This document shows, piece by piece, positions 14,342 to 27,398 of a stretch of DNA of 64,000 nucleotides. The stretch's first letter is position 1, and each line of letters begins with the position of its first letter. The stretch is taken from contig NZ_BMPE01000003.1 in assembly GCF_014647435.1 (NCBI RefSeq), forward strand, positions 186,001 through 250,000, read 5' to 3'. A program made the translations under genes and the position numbers. The notes under the pieces were generated by a model. The model had not been told where the DNA came from and searched no databases. It saw only the letters and a program-made list of their open reading frames with translations. Source of the DNA: Deinococcus radiotolerans (GTDB lineage Bacteria > Deinococcota > Deinococci > Deinococcales > Deinococcaceae).

Positions 14342-15934
14342 ATGACCCGACGACGCCCGCCCCTCGCCCTGCTGCTGCCCGCCCTGCTGACCGTGGCGGG
14401 CGTCCTGCTGCCCCTGGTGTACCTGCTGATCCGCGCACTGGGCGCCGAGGGCACCGAACTGCGCGAGATCGTGTTCCGCGCCCGCAACCTGGAGCTCCTC
14501 GCCAACACCCTGCTGCTGACGGCCAGCACGCTGATCACGACCACGCTGGTCGCGCTGCCGCTGGCGTACCTCGCGGCGCGCACCGACCTGCGCCCCCGCC
14601 GCGCGCTGATGCTCGCCGGCGTACTGCCCCTGGCGATTCCCGGGTACGTGGGCGCGTACGCCATGATCGCCGCGAGCGGCCCCGGCGGCACCATCGAGGC
14701 CCTGACCGGCCTCAACTGGCCCGGCCCGACCGGCTTTATGGGCGCGCTGGGCATCCTGACGCTGTTCACGTTCCCCTACCTGTTCCTGAACCTGCACGCC
14801 GCGCTGCGCGCCCAGGACCCCGCCCTGGAGGACGCCGCCCGCCTGCTGGGCCGCACGCCCACGCAGACGTTCCGCGAGGTGACCCTCCCGTACCTGCGCC
14901 CCGCGTGGCTGTCCGGCGCGCTGCTGATCGCCCTGCACGTCCTGGGGGACTTCAGCGTGGTCAGCCTGATGCGCTACCCCACCTTCAGCGCGGCGATCTA
15001 CCAGCAGTACACCGCCGCGTACGACCGGGTGTACTCCGCGTGGCTGGCGCTGGGCCTGCTGCTCGTGACCGGCGCGGCCCTGCTGCTTGAGGCGCGGCTG
15101 ATGCGCGGCCTGCACCTCGCCCGGGTCAGTCCCGGCGGGGCGCGCGAGGTCCGCACCACCCGCCTGGGCCGCGCCCGACCCCTGGCGTGGGCGTTCGTGG
15201 CGGCCCTGGTCGGCGCGGCGCTGATCGTCCCGCTGGGCACCATCGGGTACTGGCTGCGCCTGGAACAGAACCCCTTCGCGTGGGCCAGCCTGTGGGACGC
15301 GCTGAAGAGCGCGCTGGGCGCCGCCGCTATCGCCGCCGTGACCACCACCGCGCTGGCGTTCCCGCTGGCGTACATCGGCAGCCGCGCGCAGGGCGCCCTG
15401 GCGCGCTTCACGGAACGCGCCGCGTACCTCGGGTACGCCACGCCGCCTCTGGCGTTCGCGCTGGCGCTGGTGTTCTTCAGCCTGAAAGTCGCTCCGCCGC
15501 TGTACCAGACCTTCCCCCTGCTGATCCTCGCGTACACCTTGCACTTCGTCGCCGAGGCCGTCGGGCCGATCCGCACCAGCTTAAGCAGCGCCACGCCCCG
15601 CTTGGAGGAAGCCGCGCGGCTCCTCGGGCAGACCAGCCGGGGCGCGCTGACCCGCGTCACGCTGCCCCTGATCCGCCCCGGGCTGCTCGTCAGCGCCGCG
15701 TTCGTGTTCCTGAGCGTCCTGAAGGAACTCCCGCTGACGCTGCTGCTGGCCCCCATTGGCTTCGAGACGCTGGCCCGCAACGTCTGGGCGTACACCGAGG
15801 AAGCGCAGTACGCCGCCGCCGCCCCTTACGCCCTGGCCCTGGCCCTGAGCGGCGCGGTCCTGACCCTGCTCATCCTGCGCCGCGAACGCCGCCCCGTCCC
15901 CAGACCACCCCGCCCCCCCAAGGAACAGGCATGA
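14342..15934 (+). CDS. Ferric-iron ABC transporter permease (two fused permease domains)
   Basis: The product has 530 residues. It is the membrane channel of the iron importer, of the FbpB type, in which two permease domains are fused in one chain with about twelve helices. Two EAA loops contact the ATPase: ALEDAARLLGRTPTQTFREV near residue 160 and RLEEAARLLGQTSRGALTRV near residue 420. A hydrophobic N-terminal helix (LALLLPALLTVAGVLLPLVYLL) starts the first half. The stop overlaps the ATPase start by four bases (ATGA). Sulfate or thiosulfate permeases share the fold, but the neighbouring FbpA-like receptor points to iron. Confidence 0.87.
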   Translation: MTRRRPPLALLLPALLTVAGVLLPLVYLLIRALGAEGTELREIVFRARNLELLANTLLLTASTLITTTLVALPLAYLAARTDLRPRRALMLAGVLPLAIPGYVGAYAMIAASGPGGTIEALTGLNWPGPTGFMGALGILTLFTFPYLFLNLHAALRAQDPALEDAARLLGRTPTQTFREVTLPYLRPAWLSGALLIALHVLGDFSVVSLMRYPTFSAAIYQQYTAAYDRVYSAWLALGLLLVTGAALLLEARLMRGLHLARVSPGGAREVRTTRLGRARPLAWAFVAALVGAALIVPLGTIGYWLRLEQNPFAWASLWDALKSALGAAAIAAVTTTALAFPLAYIGSRAQGALARFTERAAYLGYATPPLAFALALVFFSLKVAPPLYQTFPLLILAYTLHFVAEAVGPIRTSLSSATPRLEEAARLLGQTSRGALTRVTLPLIRPGLLVSAAFVFLSVLKELPLTLLLAPIGFETLARNVWAYTEEAQYAAAAPYALALALSGAVLTLLILRRERRPVPRPPRPPKEQA

Positions 15935-16959
15935 CCCCGATCCTCCAGCTCGACCACCTCGGCAAACGCTACGCCCCCGGCCACCCGCCGGTCGTGAACG
16001 ACCTGAACCTCAGCGTCAGCGCCGGGGAACTCCTGACCCTGCTGGGCCCCTCCGGCTGCGGCAAGACCACCACCCTGCGCCTCATCGCGGGCCTCGAACA
16101 GCCCGACCGCGGCGACGTGCTCATCGGGGGGCGCAACGTGACCACCCCCTTCGCGCCCCCCGAACGGCGCGGCGTGGGCCTCGTCTTTCAGGACTACGCC
16201 CTGTTCCCGCACCTGAGCGTCCTGGGAAACGTCCTGTTCGGCCTCTCGCACCTGCCCCGCGCGCAGCGCCTCCCGCGCGCCCGCGAGACCCTGGCCCTGG
16301 TCGGCCTGACCGTCTTCGAGAGCCGCCGCCCGCACGAACTGAGCGGCGGGCAGCAGCAGCGCGTCGCGCTGGCCCGCGCGCTCGCGCCGCGCCCCACCCT
16401 GCTGCTGCTGGACGAACCGTTCAGCAACCTCGACGCGCAGCTCCGGCACGCCACCCGCCAGGAGATCCGCAGCATCCTGCGCGCGGCGGGCACCACCGCC
16501 ATCCTCGTCACGCACGACCAGGAAGAGGCGCTGGCGTTCAGCGACCGCATCGTCCTGATGCGCGCCGGGCAGGCCGAACAGATCGGCACCCCGCACGACG
16601 TGTACACGCAGCCGCGCACCGCGTTCGTCGCGAACTTCCTGGGCCGCAGCAACCTGCTGTCCGGCACCGCCGACCGCCACATGGCCCGCACTGCGCTGGG
16701 CATCCTCCCGCTTCAGGAACCCCGCAGCGGCCCGGTGCTGGTCAGCGTGCGCCCCGAACACCTGCGCTTCACCGACGACCCCGCCGCGCCCGAGGTCACC
16801 ATCCAGGCCCGCGAGTTCAAAGGCCACGACGTCACGTACACCGTCACGCTGGACGGGCACACCCAGGACCTCCTCGTGCACGCCCACAGCGACGACCTGC
16901 GCCCCGAAGGCAGCCGCGCCCGCCTGAGCGTCACGCACCCCGCCCGGCCCGTGCAGTGA
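15931..16959 (+). CDS. Ferric-iron ABC transporter ATP-binding protein (FbpC/PotA-like)
   Basis: The product has 342 residues. It powers the iron importer on the cytoplasmic side. Walker A is GPSGCGKT at residues 39-46, the signature is LSGGQQQR, Walker B is LLLLDEPFSN and the switch His is in LVTHDQEEAL. The last 100 residues form a TOBE-like regulatory domain (VSVRPEHLRF). The start is the ATG overlapping the permease stop. An upstream open frame in the same phase is antisense-free shadow of the permease gene and is ignored. Confidence 0.88.
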   Translation: MTPILQLDHLGKRYAPGHPPVVNDLNLSVSAGELLTLLGPSGCGKTTTLRLIAGLEQPDRGDVLIGGRNVTTPFAPPERRGVGLVFQDYALFPHLSVLGNVLFGLSHLPRAQRLPRARETLALVGLTVFESRRPHELSGGQQQRVALARALAPRPTLLLLDEPFSNLDAQLRHATRQEIRSILRAAGTTAILVTHDQEEALAFSDRIVLMRAGQAEQIGTPHDVYTQPRTAFVANFLGRSNLLSGTADRHMARTALGILPLQEPRSGPVLVSVRPEHLRFTDDPAAPEVTIQAREFKGHDVTYTVTLDGHTQDLLVHAHSDDLRPEGSRARLSVTHPARPVQ

Positions 16960-17010
16960 GGGCGCCCGGAGGCGACCCGGCGGCTGCCCCCACGGGCCCG
17001 GGTCAACTGG

Positions 17011-17727
17011 TCAGGGCTGCACGATGAACCAGACGTTCCCGACATTCTGCCCAGTCGTGTCGCCCGGCTTCTTGTCCTTCACCCAGTAGTACAGCGGCTG
17101 GCCGTCGTACGTCACCTGCACCGCGCCGTCCTTGCGGGTCGTGGTCCCCAGGTGAGGTTGCAGGTCCGCGGAGGCGGTCGGCAGGTACGCGGTGAGCAGG
17201 GGCGGCCAGGCAGCGGCGCACCCGTCGTAGCAGTTGCTGACGTTCTTGGCGTCCTTGGTGTAGAGGTACAGGGTCATGCCGCCCGCGTCCACCAGCCCTT
17301 TGCCCAGAGCGCCGAGACTGGCGACCTGCACGCTGGGGCCGGGGTTCACGGCGTACCAGACCTTCCCGACGTTCTGGCCGGTCGTCTCGCCGGGCTTGGT
17401 GTCCTTGACCCAGTAGTACAGCGGCCAGCCGTTGTACGCCACCTGCTTCTGCCCGTCCTTGCGCGCAACCAGGGACAGTTTGCCCGTCACGCCCGCCGGG
17501 AGTTTCGGGAGGTCCGCGGCGAGCAGGGGCGGCCACGCGGCCGCGCACTGGTCGTAGCAGTTGCTCTTGCCCGGCTCGTCCTTGGTGTACAGGTACAGGG
17601 TCATGCCCCGGCTGTCCTGAAGGACCGGGCCGAGCTTCGCGTCACTGCGGACGGTCAGGTTCGCCGCGTGCGCCTGCGCGAACAGGCCAAGCAGGGTGAG
17701 CGGTAGGGTCAGGTGAAGTGCAGTCAT
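17011..17727 (-). CDS. Secreted protein with two COG4315-type lipoprotein repeats
   Basis: The product has 238 residues. A signal peptide (MTALHLTLPLTLLGLFAQAHA) precedes two copies of a roughly 105-residue module of the Lipoprotein_15 type, whose function is unknown. Each copy has GMTLYLYTKD, SNCYD-CAAAWPPLL, a -GQPLYYWVKD or -GWPLYYWVKD stretch and GDTTGQNVG or GETTGQNVG. The paired Cys in each copy may form a disulfide or bind a redox metal. There is no lipobox Cys, so it is likely periplasmic rather than lipid-anchored. An AGGAGG ribosome site precedes the ATG by six bases, and TAGCAT (17761-17766, minus strand) is a possible -10 box, so this mRNA has a leader. Confidence 0.82.
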   Translation of the reverse strand: MTALHLTLPLTLLGLFAQAHAANLTVRSDAKLGPVLQDSRGMTLYLYTKDEPGKSNCYDQCAAAWPPLLAADLPKLPAGVTGKLSLVARKDGQKQVAYNGWPLYYWVKDTKPGETTGQNVGKVWYAVNPGPSVQVASLGALGKGLVDAGGMTLYLYTKDAKNVSNCYDGCAAAWPPLLTAYLPTASADLQPHLGTTTRKDGAVQVTYDGQPLYYWVKDKKPGDTTGQNVGNVWFIVQP

Positions 17728-17852
17728 GGGAGCCTCCTGGGGGAATTGGGATGTGCCCTCATGCTAGGAAGCGCCCCCACCACGCCGCTACGGACCACCG
17801 GACCGTCCGGCGGCGCGCAGCACCCGACCAAGGTCCCTTGACGCGCCGGGCG

Positions 17853-18509
17853 TCAGCTGAGCCCGCGCCGGCCCTCCCGCTGGGCCAGCAGCGCCGCCTC
17901 CACCCGGTTGCGCACCTGAAGTTTCTGCAGCACGTTCGTCATGTAGTGCTTGACAGTCTTCTCCGTCAGGTCCAGGTCCCGCGCGATCTCCTTGTTGCTG
18001 CGCCCGGCCGCCACGCCCTCCAGAATCTGCCGCTCACGCGCGGTGAGCAGGTCCAGCGGGCTGCCGACGCTGCCCGCCCGGGTGGCCGTCGTCAGTTCGA
18101 GCAGCATCGTGCCCGCCAGGGCCGGCGTGATGAACACCTCGCCCGCGGCGACGCTGCGCACCACGTGGCGCAGTTCCCGCCCGGTCACGCCCTTGACCAC
18201 GTACCCGCGCGCCCCGCCGCGCAGGGCGGCCAGCACGTCAGCCTCATCGTCACTGACGGTCAGCATGACCACGTGCACCGCCGGGCAGGCCGCCGTCAAT
18301 GCTGACAGGGCCGCCAGGCCCCCGCCGGGCAGGCTCAGGTCCAGCAGCAGCACGTGCGGCAGGTGCTGCTGCCCCAGCCGCACCGCCGCGTCGGCGCTGT
18401 CCCCCTCGGCGACCACCTCCAGGTCCGGCTCGCGGTCCAGGGTGGCCGCCACGCCCTCCCGGAACAGCGGGTGGTCATCCACCACGACCACGCGGATCAC
18501 GTCACTCAT
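17853..18509 (-). CDS. NarL/LuxR-type response regulator
   Basis: The product has 218 residues. An N-terminal receiver domain has the acidic pair DDH at 11-13 and the phospho-acceptor Asp57 in LLLDLSLPG. A C-terminal LuxR helix-turn-helix is read as LTARERQILEGVAAGRSNKE and TVKHYMTNVL. Of the two consecutive ATGs I choose 18509 because GGAGG lies six bases before it. The kinase stop overlaps this start by eight bases, so the pair is coupled. Its target genes cannot be told from the sequence; the repeat protein gene just downstream has its own promoter. Confidence 0.92.
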   Translation of the reverse strand: MSDVIRVVVVDDHPLFREGVAATLDREPDLEVVAEGDSADAAVRLGQQHLPHVLLLDLSLPGGGLAALSALTAACPAVHVVMLTVSDDEADVLAALRGGARGYVVKGVTGRELRHVVRSVAAGEVFITPALAGTMLLELTTATRAGSVGSPLDLLTARERQILEGVAAGRSNKEIARDLDLTEKTVKHYMTNVLQKLQVRNRVEAALLAQREGRRGLS

Positions 18510-19917
18510 CATCCACCTCCGGCGCCAGGGGCAGCTGCGCCACCACCCGCACACCCGGCCGCCCGTCCGTCACGCTCAGGTGACCACCCAGACTCTCGGC
18601 CCGCTCCCGCATGCCGCCCAGACCCAGCCCGGGCGTGAGCGTCCCGCCCGGCCCGTCATCCCCGACCTCCACCGTCAGGTCCGCGCCGCTCAGGCTCAGG
18701 CTGACCCGCTGGCCGCGGCCCCCGGCGTGCCGGTAGGCGTTGTTCAGCGCCTCCTGCACGATCCGGTAGGCGGCCATGCGCACCCCGAGCGGCACCGGAC
18801 AGGTCTGCACGTCCGGGGCGATCTCCACGTGCACGTCCGTACCCGTGCGGCGCCGGTGTTCCCGGACGGCCCGCTCCACGACCGCCGCGACGTCCAGGTG
18901 ATCCACGTCCGGCAGGCGCAGGTCCTGCGCCAGGGACCGCATCTCGCCCAGCGCGGACGTCAGGCAGTGCGTCAGGGCCTCCAGCGTGCCCTGCAACTGC
19001 GCCTGCTCGGCGGGCGGCAGGTGGCGGCCCAGGTCCTCCAGGCGGTCCAGGCGCAGCAGCGCCACGCCGACGTCCTGCGCGGGCCCGTCGTGCAGGTCCT
19101 GCGCCACGCGCCGCAGGACGTCCTCGTTCACGGCCACCGAGCGGCGCGCGGCCCGCCGGACCCGTTCGCTCAGCGTGCGGTTCTGCGTCAGCAGGCCCTC
19201 CAGGCGCGTCACCTGCCGCCGCAGTTCCGCGCTCTGGCGGTCAATGGTGTCACTGCCGCGCCGTACCAGTCCCGACAGCAGCAGGTACGTCAGGCCGAAC
19301 ACGAGGGCCACGACCGCCCAGCTGCGGCGCTGCGTGGCGCGCACCTCGCCGTCCAGGGCGTCCACCCGCTGGTAGAACTCCGCGACGGCCAGCACGCGGT
19401 CACTGCCCTCCAGGCGGATCGGCGTGTAGATCTCCAGCAGCCGCCCGTAGCGGGGGCGCAGGTCGGCGTTTTCCGGATCGGTCAGGTTCGTGAGGTCCGC
19501 CACGACCTCGCCGCGCCACGCGCCGCTCTGCTCGCCCTTCACGTCAAAGGTCTGCCCGGCGTTATCGCCGTACACGACCCGCCCGTCCGGGCCCCAGATC
19601 TTGATGGCCACGATCTCGCGTCCCAGGGGCGTGTCGGCCAGCAGGCGCTCGATGGCCGCGGTCCGCTGTGGCGGGAGCGCCCGGGCGTGGTCGAGTTCCT
19701 GCACCTGCGTCACGATGAAGTTCTCCACATACAGCGCGGTGGCGGCGGCCGCGCGGTGCACGACGCCCACCTCGATCTGCCGGCTGACCCACCAGCCCAG
19801 CACGGCGAGGCTCACGAGCAGCACGGCGAGGCTCAGCGCCGCGTACGTCCGGGCCAGGGCCCCGCGGGCGAGTGGCCTGCCCGTGGCCGGGGGCTGGGGC
19901 AGCGGGACGCTGGTCAC
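18502..19917 (-). CDS. Membrane sensor histidine kinase (NarX/DegS type)
   Basis: The product has 471 residues. Two membrane helices (about 26-45 and 200-217) flank an extracytoplasmic sensor of about 150 residues that looks like a CHASE or dCACHE-like fold but is not identified. A coiled-coil (221-265) leads to a HisKA_3 dimer domain with phospho-acceptor His276 in DLHDGPAQDVG. An ATPase domain follows with NNAYRHA, GDDGPGG and GLGLGGMRER. It starts at GTG with GAGGGG just before. It phosphorylates the response regulator whose gene overlaps its 3' end. The signal is unknown. Confidence 0.9.
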   Translation of the reverse strand: MTSVPLPQPPATGRPLARGALARTYAALSLAVLLVSLAVLGWWVSRQIEVGVVHRAAAATALYVENFIVTQVQELDHARALPPQRTAAIERLLADTPLGREIVAIKIWGPDGRVVYGDNAGQTFDVKGEQSGAWRGEVVADLTNLTDPENADLRPRYGRLLEIYTPIRLEGSDRVLAVAEFYQRVDALDGEVRATQRRSWAVVALVFGLTYLLLSGLVRRGSDTIDRQSAELRRQVTRLEGLLTQNRTLSERVRRAARRSVAVNEDVLRRVAQDLHDGPAQDVGVALLRLDRLEDLGRHLPPAEQAQLQGTLEALTHCLTSALGEMRSLAQDLRLPDVDHLDVAAVVERAVREHRRRTGTDVHVEIAPDVQTCPVPLGVRMAAYRIVQEALNNAYRHAGGRGQRVSLSLSGADLTVEVGDDGPGGTLTPGLGLGGMRERAESLGGHLSVTDGRPGVRVVAQLPLAPEVDDE

Positions 19918-20013
19918 CCCCTCATTGTGCGCTTCCGGCGCGGTACGGCAACGGACCTAGGTCGGGTGGGCCGCGGATCACGGGACTCGGTAAGCGTCCG
20001 CGTGCGTTCAAAA

Positions 20014-20043
20014 TTGACGTTCACGTAACTTTCTGCCTATGCT
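20014..20043 (+). promoter_or_regulatory. Promoter of the acyl-CoA operon
   Basis: TTGACG (20014-20019) and TATGCT (20038-20043) are 18 bases apart, a good housekeeping promoter. The leader is about 40 bases, with GGAGG about nine bases before the ATG. ACGTTCACGTAAC within the spacer is a partly symmetric sequence that could bind a TetR- or FadR-type regulator. Confidence 0.6.
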
Positions 20044-20091
20044 GGAACCCTCAACCGCACCCCCCAGCCCCTCTCCCGGAGGTTCCCCCGC

Positions 20092-20864
<773 letters not shown>

Positions 20865-20868
<4 letters not shown>

Positions 20869-21314
20869 GACCCGACGAACTGGCCGGACACCTCGGGCAG
20901 CAGGTCGCCCTGTCCGAGTGGGTGGAGATCACGCAGGCGCGCATTCAGGCGTTCGCGGACGCCACCGGCGACCACCAGTTCATTCACGTGGACCCCGAGC
21001 GGGCCGCGCAGGGCCCCTTCGGCGCAACCATCGCGCACGGCTTCCTGACCCTGTCGCTGCTGGCCGGGGAATTCATGACGCGCGGCGGCAGCCCCGATAT
21101 CGAGGGCGCGCGGATGGTCGTGAACTACGGCCTGAACCGCGTGCGCTTCATCGCGCCCGTCCGCGCCGGAACGCGGCTGCGCAACCGCGCCGTCCTCCAG
21201 GCCGCCGAGCCCGGCCAGGGCTACGTGCAGATCACGGTCGCGAACACCATCGAGATCGACGGCTCGGACAGACCCGCCTGCACCGCCGAGAGCGTCTACC
21301 GGATCTACCTGTGA
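20865..21314 (+). CDS. MaoC-family (R)-specific enoyl-CoA hydratase
   Basis: The product has 149 residues, the usual size of a single hot-dog-fold hydratase. FADATGDHQFIHVDPERA holds the catalytic Asp/His pair, and GATIAHGFLTLSLL is the hydratase-2 signature. It would add water to an enoyl-CoA to give the (R)-3-hydroxyacyl-CoA, a step for which the flanking SDR could do the oxidation. It is coupled to the genes on both sides by four-base overlaps (ATGA before, GTGA after). Confidence 0.88.
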
Positions 21315-21889
21315 CCCTCAGCAACCGCCACAAAGTCCGCGGGCGGCGCGCGCAGGCCCGGCGAGTGGCCCGCTGGCGCGCCGCGAACCTCACGCCCGAC
21401 TGGCGTCACCTGAATGCCAGCGGCGTGGACTACGTGAAACTGTGGATTGACCCGTGGAACCGCCTGCCCCCCCGTGAACCGCCCGCGTGGCTGAGGCGGC
21501 AGATGGTCGAGGGCCTGCTGGACATCCTCGACCACTGGGCGGCCGAAACGCTCGACCGTGCCGACCTGCCGTTCCTGGCCGTGTGGCTGTGCTGGCCGCA
21601 CTTCATGGACTCCCAGGTCGTCCTGGCCCGCGAGGACCGCGCCCCCATGTACGGCACCATGTTCGAACCCATCCCCACCCGGCCGCTGCCGAACGCCCTG
21701 GCGCCCCTGGCCGGGCGCCTGAACCGCCTGCGCTGGACAACCGGCCTGGACGAGACGCCCCTGGACCCCGAGGACCTCGCCCGCTGGCCATCCCTGGCCC
21801 GCCGCCCCCACCGGACCGCGCGCGCCACCGACGGAACGCCCCAGCACCTGCTGCGGCGCGGCCTCGTCTGGATCGGGCGGCCCGCATGA
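21311..21889 (+). CDS. Protein of unknown function inside the acyl-CoA operon
   Basis: The product has 192 residues, starting with GTG (GTGA overlap with the MaoC stop). I recognise no family. It has a very basic N terminus (many Arg), then a core rich in Trp and Pro (LWIDPWNRLPPREPPAWLRRQM, VWLCWPHFMDSQVV) and a basic C-terminal tail. There is no signal peptide or membrane helix. It is followed with a four-base overlap by a macrodomain gene, so the two probably act together. Confidence 0.65.
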   Translation: MTLSNRHKVRGRRAQARRVARWRAANLTPDWRHLNASGVDYVKLWIDPWNRLPPREPPAWLRRQMVEGLLDILDHWAAETLDRADLPFLAVWLCWPHFMDSQVVLAREDRAPMYGTMFEPIPTRPLPNALAPLAGRLNRLRWTTGLDETPLDPEDLARWPSLARRPHRTARATDGTPQHLLRRGLVWIGRPA

Positions 21890-22380
21890 TCCGCTACGTG
21901 ACCGGCGACGCCACCCAACCGCAGGACAGCGGCCCAAAATTGCTGGTCCACATCTGCAACGACATCGGCGCGTGGGGACGCGGCTTCGTCGTCGCGCTCT
22001 CGAAACGCTGGACGGCTCCGGAACTTGCGTTCAACCGCTGGGCCTCTGGACAGACGGACCAGCCGTACGCGCTGGGCGAGGTGCAGTTCGTCCCCGTCCA
22101 GGCAGACCTGACCGTCGCCAATCTCATCGGGCAGCACGACATCGCCCGCAAGAACCGACCCACGGACGTCCCCCCGGTGCGCTACGAGGCCATCCGCGCC
22201 GGCCTCGCCCAGGTGCGCACCGAGGCGCAGCGGACCGGCGCCAGCGTCCACATGCCCCGCATCGGCGCCGGCGTCGCCGGGGGCGACTGGCGCCAGATCG
22301 AACCGATCATCACCGAGGAACTCGCCGCGCACGGCGTGCCCGTCACCGTGTACGACCTGCCCAGCCCGGAGAGCACATGA
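21886..22380 (+). CDS. Macrodomain protein (ADP-ribose binding or hydrolase)
   Basis: The product has 164 residues, a stand-alone macrodomain. HICNDIGAWGRGFVVALS near residue 23 and MPRIGAGVAGGDW near residue 121 correspond to the two loops that hold ADP-ribose. The form resembles Poa1p-like and ALC1-like macrodomains, which hydrolyse ADP-ribose-1''-phosphate or remove ADP-ribose from proteins or nucleic acids. It lies in the middle of an acyl-CoA operon with ATGA overlaps on both sides. A link to O-acetyl- or acyl-ADP-ribose metabolism is conceivable but not shown. Confidence 0.85.
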   Translation: MIRYVTGDATQPQDSGPKLLVHICNDIGAWGRGFVVALSKRWTAPELAFNRWASGQTDQPYALGEVQFVPVQADLTVANLIGQHDIARKNRPTDVPPVRYEAIRAGLAQVRTEAQRTGASVHMPRIGAGVAGGDWRQIEPIITEELAAHGVPVTVYDLPSPEST

Positions 22381-22729
22381 GCCCGCACCCCGGCGTCCGC
22401 TACACCCTGGAACGCCCCACCACCGGCGAGGTGCTCGGCACCCTGACCGTCACCAGCGTGGAGCTGTTCGCCGTGACCGCCACCTTTGACGCCACACCCG
22501 CCTTCGGTCCCTACCGCCCGCTGTTCGACGAGGACGCCCGACTGGCCCAGCACCTCGCTGAAGATCCCGACCCGGATCTGCTGGAGCGCGCCGAGGCGGT
22601 GCTGGACGGCCTGATGTCCCTGAGCCTGATCCTGCGCGGCGACTCCGGGCGGGGCTACAGAGACTTTCTGCTGGGCATCGAGGGTGACGAGGCCAGCTTC
22701 CGCCCCCTGACCCCCGAGGAGGAACCCCT

Positions 22730-22733
<4 letters not shown>
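22377..22733 (+). CDS. Small acidic protein of unknown function
   Basis: The product has 118 residues, is strongly acidic and matches no recognised family. It opens with beta-strand-like sequence ([30 protein letters not shown]) followed by a helical region rich in Asp/Glu, with [18 protein letters not shown], and ends [11 protein letters not shown]. The ATG overlaps the macrodomain stop and its own stop overlaps the acyl-CoA dehydrogenase start. It may be a partner of the macrodomain protein or of the basic 192-residue protein. Confidence 0.6.
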
Positions 22734-23965
<1,232 letters not shown>

Positions 23966-23967
23966 TC

Positions 23968-24762
23968 ATGGACCTGAATCAGGCGGTGGCGGTGGTGACG
24001 GGGTCAGCATCCGGGATCGGACGGGCGCTGGCGGCGCGTCTGGTGCAGGAGGGCGCGGTCGTGGTCGCATCCGACCGGAACGCGGAGGCCGGGGCGCGCG
24101 AGGCGGCAGCCATCGGCGCGCGCTTCGTGCAGGCGGACGTGGGACAGGAGGCCGGGGTGAAGGCCCTGATCGACGACGTGCTGGCGCACGAGGGCCGCGT
24201 CGACCTGCTGTGCTCGAACGCGGGATTGGCCGTCGGGAACGGTCTGGAGCCGGATGACGCGCTATGGGACGTGTCGTGGCGCGTGAATGTCCTGAGTCAC
24301 GTGTGGGGCGCGCGGCACGTCCTGCCTCACATGCTCTCGCGTGGGAGCGGCACGCTGCTGCAAACGGTGTCGGCGGCGGGCCTGCTGACCGAGGTGCATT
24401 CCGCGCCGTACGCGGTCACGAAGCATGAGGCGCTGGCGTTCGCGGAGTGGCTGGCGATCACGTACGGCGACCGTGGGATCAGCGTGGCGGCGCTGTGCCC
24501 GGAGTGGGTGCAGACGCCATTGATCGCGGGCGCGCCGCACCTGCAGGCCGGGGCGATCACGCCCGAGGAGGTCGCGGAGGCGGCCGTGACTGGCCTGCGG
24601 TCGGGGCAGTTCCTGATCACGACGCATCCGATGACCGTGCGGGCCTTCCAGGCACGCGCGAATTCACATGACCGCTGGCTGGGCCGCGTGCGGGACCTGT
24701 CGCGGCAGACGACCGAACAACTTGCCGGGGGCCACGCGTTCCCGGATGCACTGGAGGGCTGA
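23968..24762 (+). CDS. Short-chain dehydrogenase/reductase, tandem copy 1
   Basis: The product has 264 residues. It has the Rossmann loop TGSASGIG, CSNAG, catalytic Ser in VSAAG and Tyr/Lys in YAVTK. It lies two bases after the acyl-CoA dehydrogenase stop. It is clearly a duplicate of the next gene: long identical stretches such as VGQEAGVK-LIDDVLAHEGR and EVHSAPYAVTKHEA or ELHSAPYAVTKHAA. The substrate is probably a hydroxyacyl-CoA or hydroxyacid made by the neighbouring enzymes. Confidence 0.88.
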   Translation: MDLNQAVAVVTGSASGIGRALAARLVQEGAVVVASDRNAEAGAREAAAIGARFVQADVGQEAGVKALIDDVLAHEGRVDLLCSNAGLAVGNGLEPDDALWDVSWRVNVLSHVWGARHVLPHMLSRGSGTLLQTVSAAGLLTEVHSAPYAVTKHEALAFAEWLAITYGDRGISVAALCPEWVQTPLIAGAPHLQAGAITPEEVAEAAVTGLRSGQFLITTHPMTVRAFQARANSHDRWLGRVRDLSRQTTEQLAGGHAFPDALEG

Positions 24763-24763
24763 C

Positions 24764-26650
<1,887 letters not shown>

Positions 26651-26658
<8 letters not shown>

Positions 26659-27343
26659 ACTGCGCCTGATCCGCCACGGGCAGGCCACGCCGTTCGAGAC
26701 GGACACCGACCGGCTCTCCCCGCTGGGCGAGACGCAGGCCCGCGCGGTCGGCGCGGCTTTTCAGGCCGAGGGCTGGGTGCCCACGCATGTCCTGCACGGA
26801 CCACTCGTGCGGCAGCGGCGCACGGCCCAGCTGGCCGCCGCGCCGGACTGGCCCGCCCTGGACACCGACGCCCGCCTAGCCGAGTTTGACGGGGACGGAC
26901 TGATCCGCACGCTGGCGCCACTGCTCGCCACGCAGGATCCCGCGTTTGCGGCGCAGGTCGCCGCGTTCCGCGCCAGCGCCGCTCCGGAACGCAACCGCAC
27001 GTTCCAGGCGCTGCTGGAGACCGTGGCGGACGCCTGGCAGTCCGGGCGCCTCACGCATCCGGACGTGGAACCCTGGGCGGCGTTCCGCACGCGGGTCCTC
27101 GCGGCCCTGGCGGACCTGCTGGCGCTGCCCGGCGGGAGCCGCGTGGCGGTGTTCACGAGTGGCGGCGTGATCGGCGTCACGGTCGCCCGCGTGCTGGACG
27201 CCCCGGACGCTGCGGCGCTGCGCCTGAACTGGCGCGTGCGGAACGCCAGCGTCACCCGGCTCACGTTCGGCCGGGGGCGGGTCAGCCTGGACAGCTTCAA
27301 CGAGGAAGCGCACCTGCCCCGCCAGGACCGCTCATGGCGCTGA
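26651..27343 (+). CDS. Histidine phosphatase family protein (phosphoglycerate-mutase fold)
   Basis: The product has 230 residues, with a GTG start overlapping the kinase gene by eight bases. LIRHGQATPF is the phospho-histidine motif, with the second His expected in the C-terminal FTSGGVIGV region, which here carries no obvious GH, as in some variants. It probably removes phosphate from a small molecule. Being last in an operon with a hydroxyacyl kinase, it could clear a dead-end phosphate, but this is inference. Confidence 0.82.
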
Positions 27344-27398
27344 CCGCGTGAGCAGCTCCGCGCATGACGCCGGGCCCCAATGCCAGTATCCTGAGGCC

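Noticed and set aside
17950..20028. Long plus-strand open frame over the two-component genes
   Set aside because: Low-complexity Arg/Ala composition; the minus strand carries intact kinase and regulator motifs.
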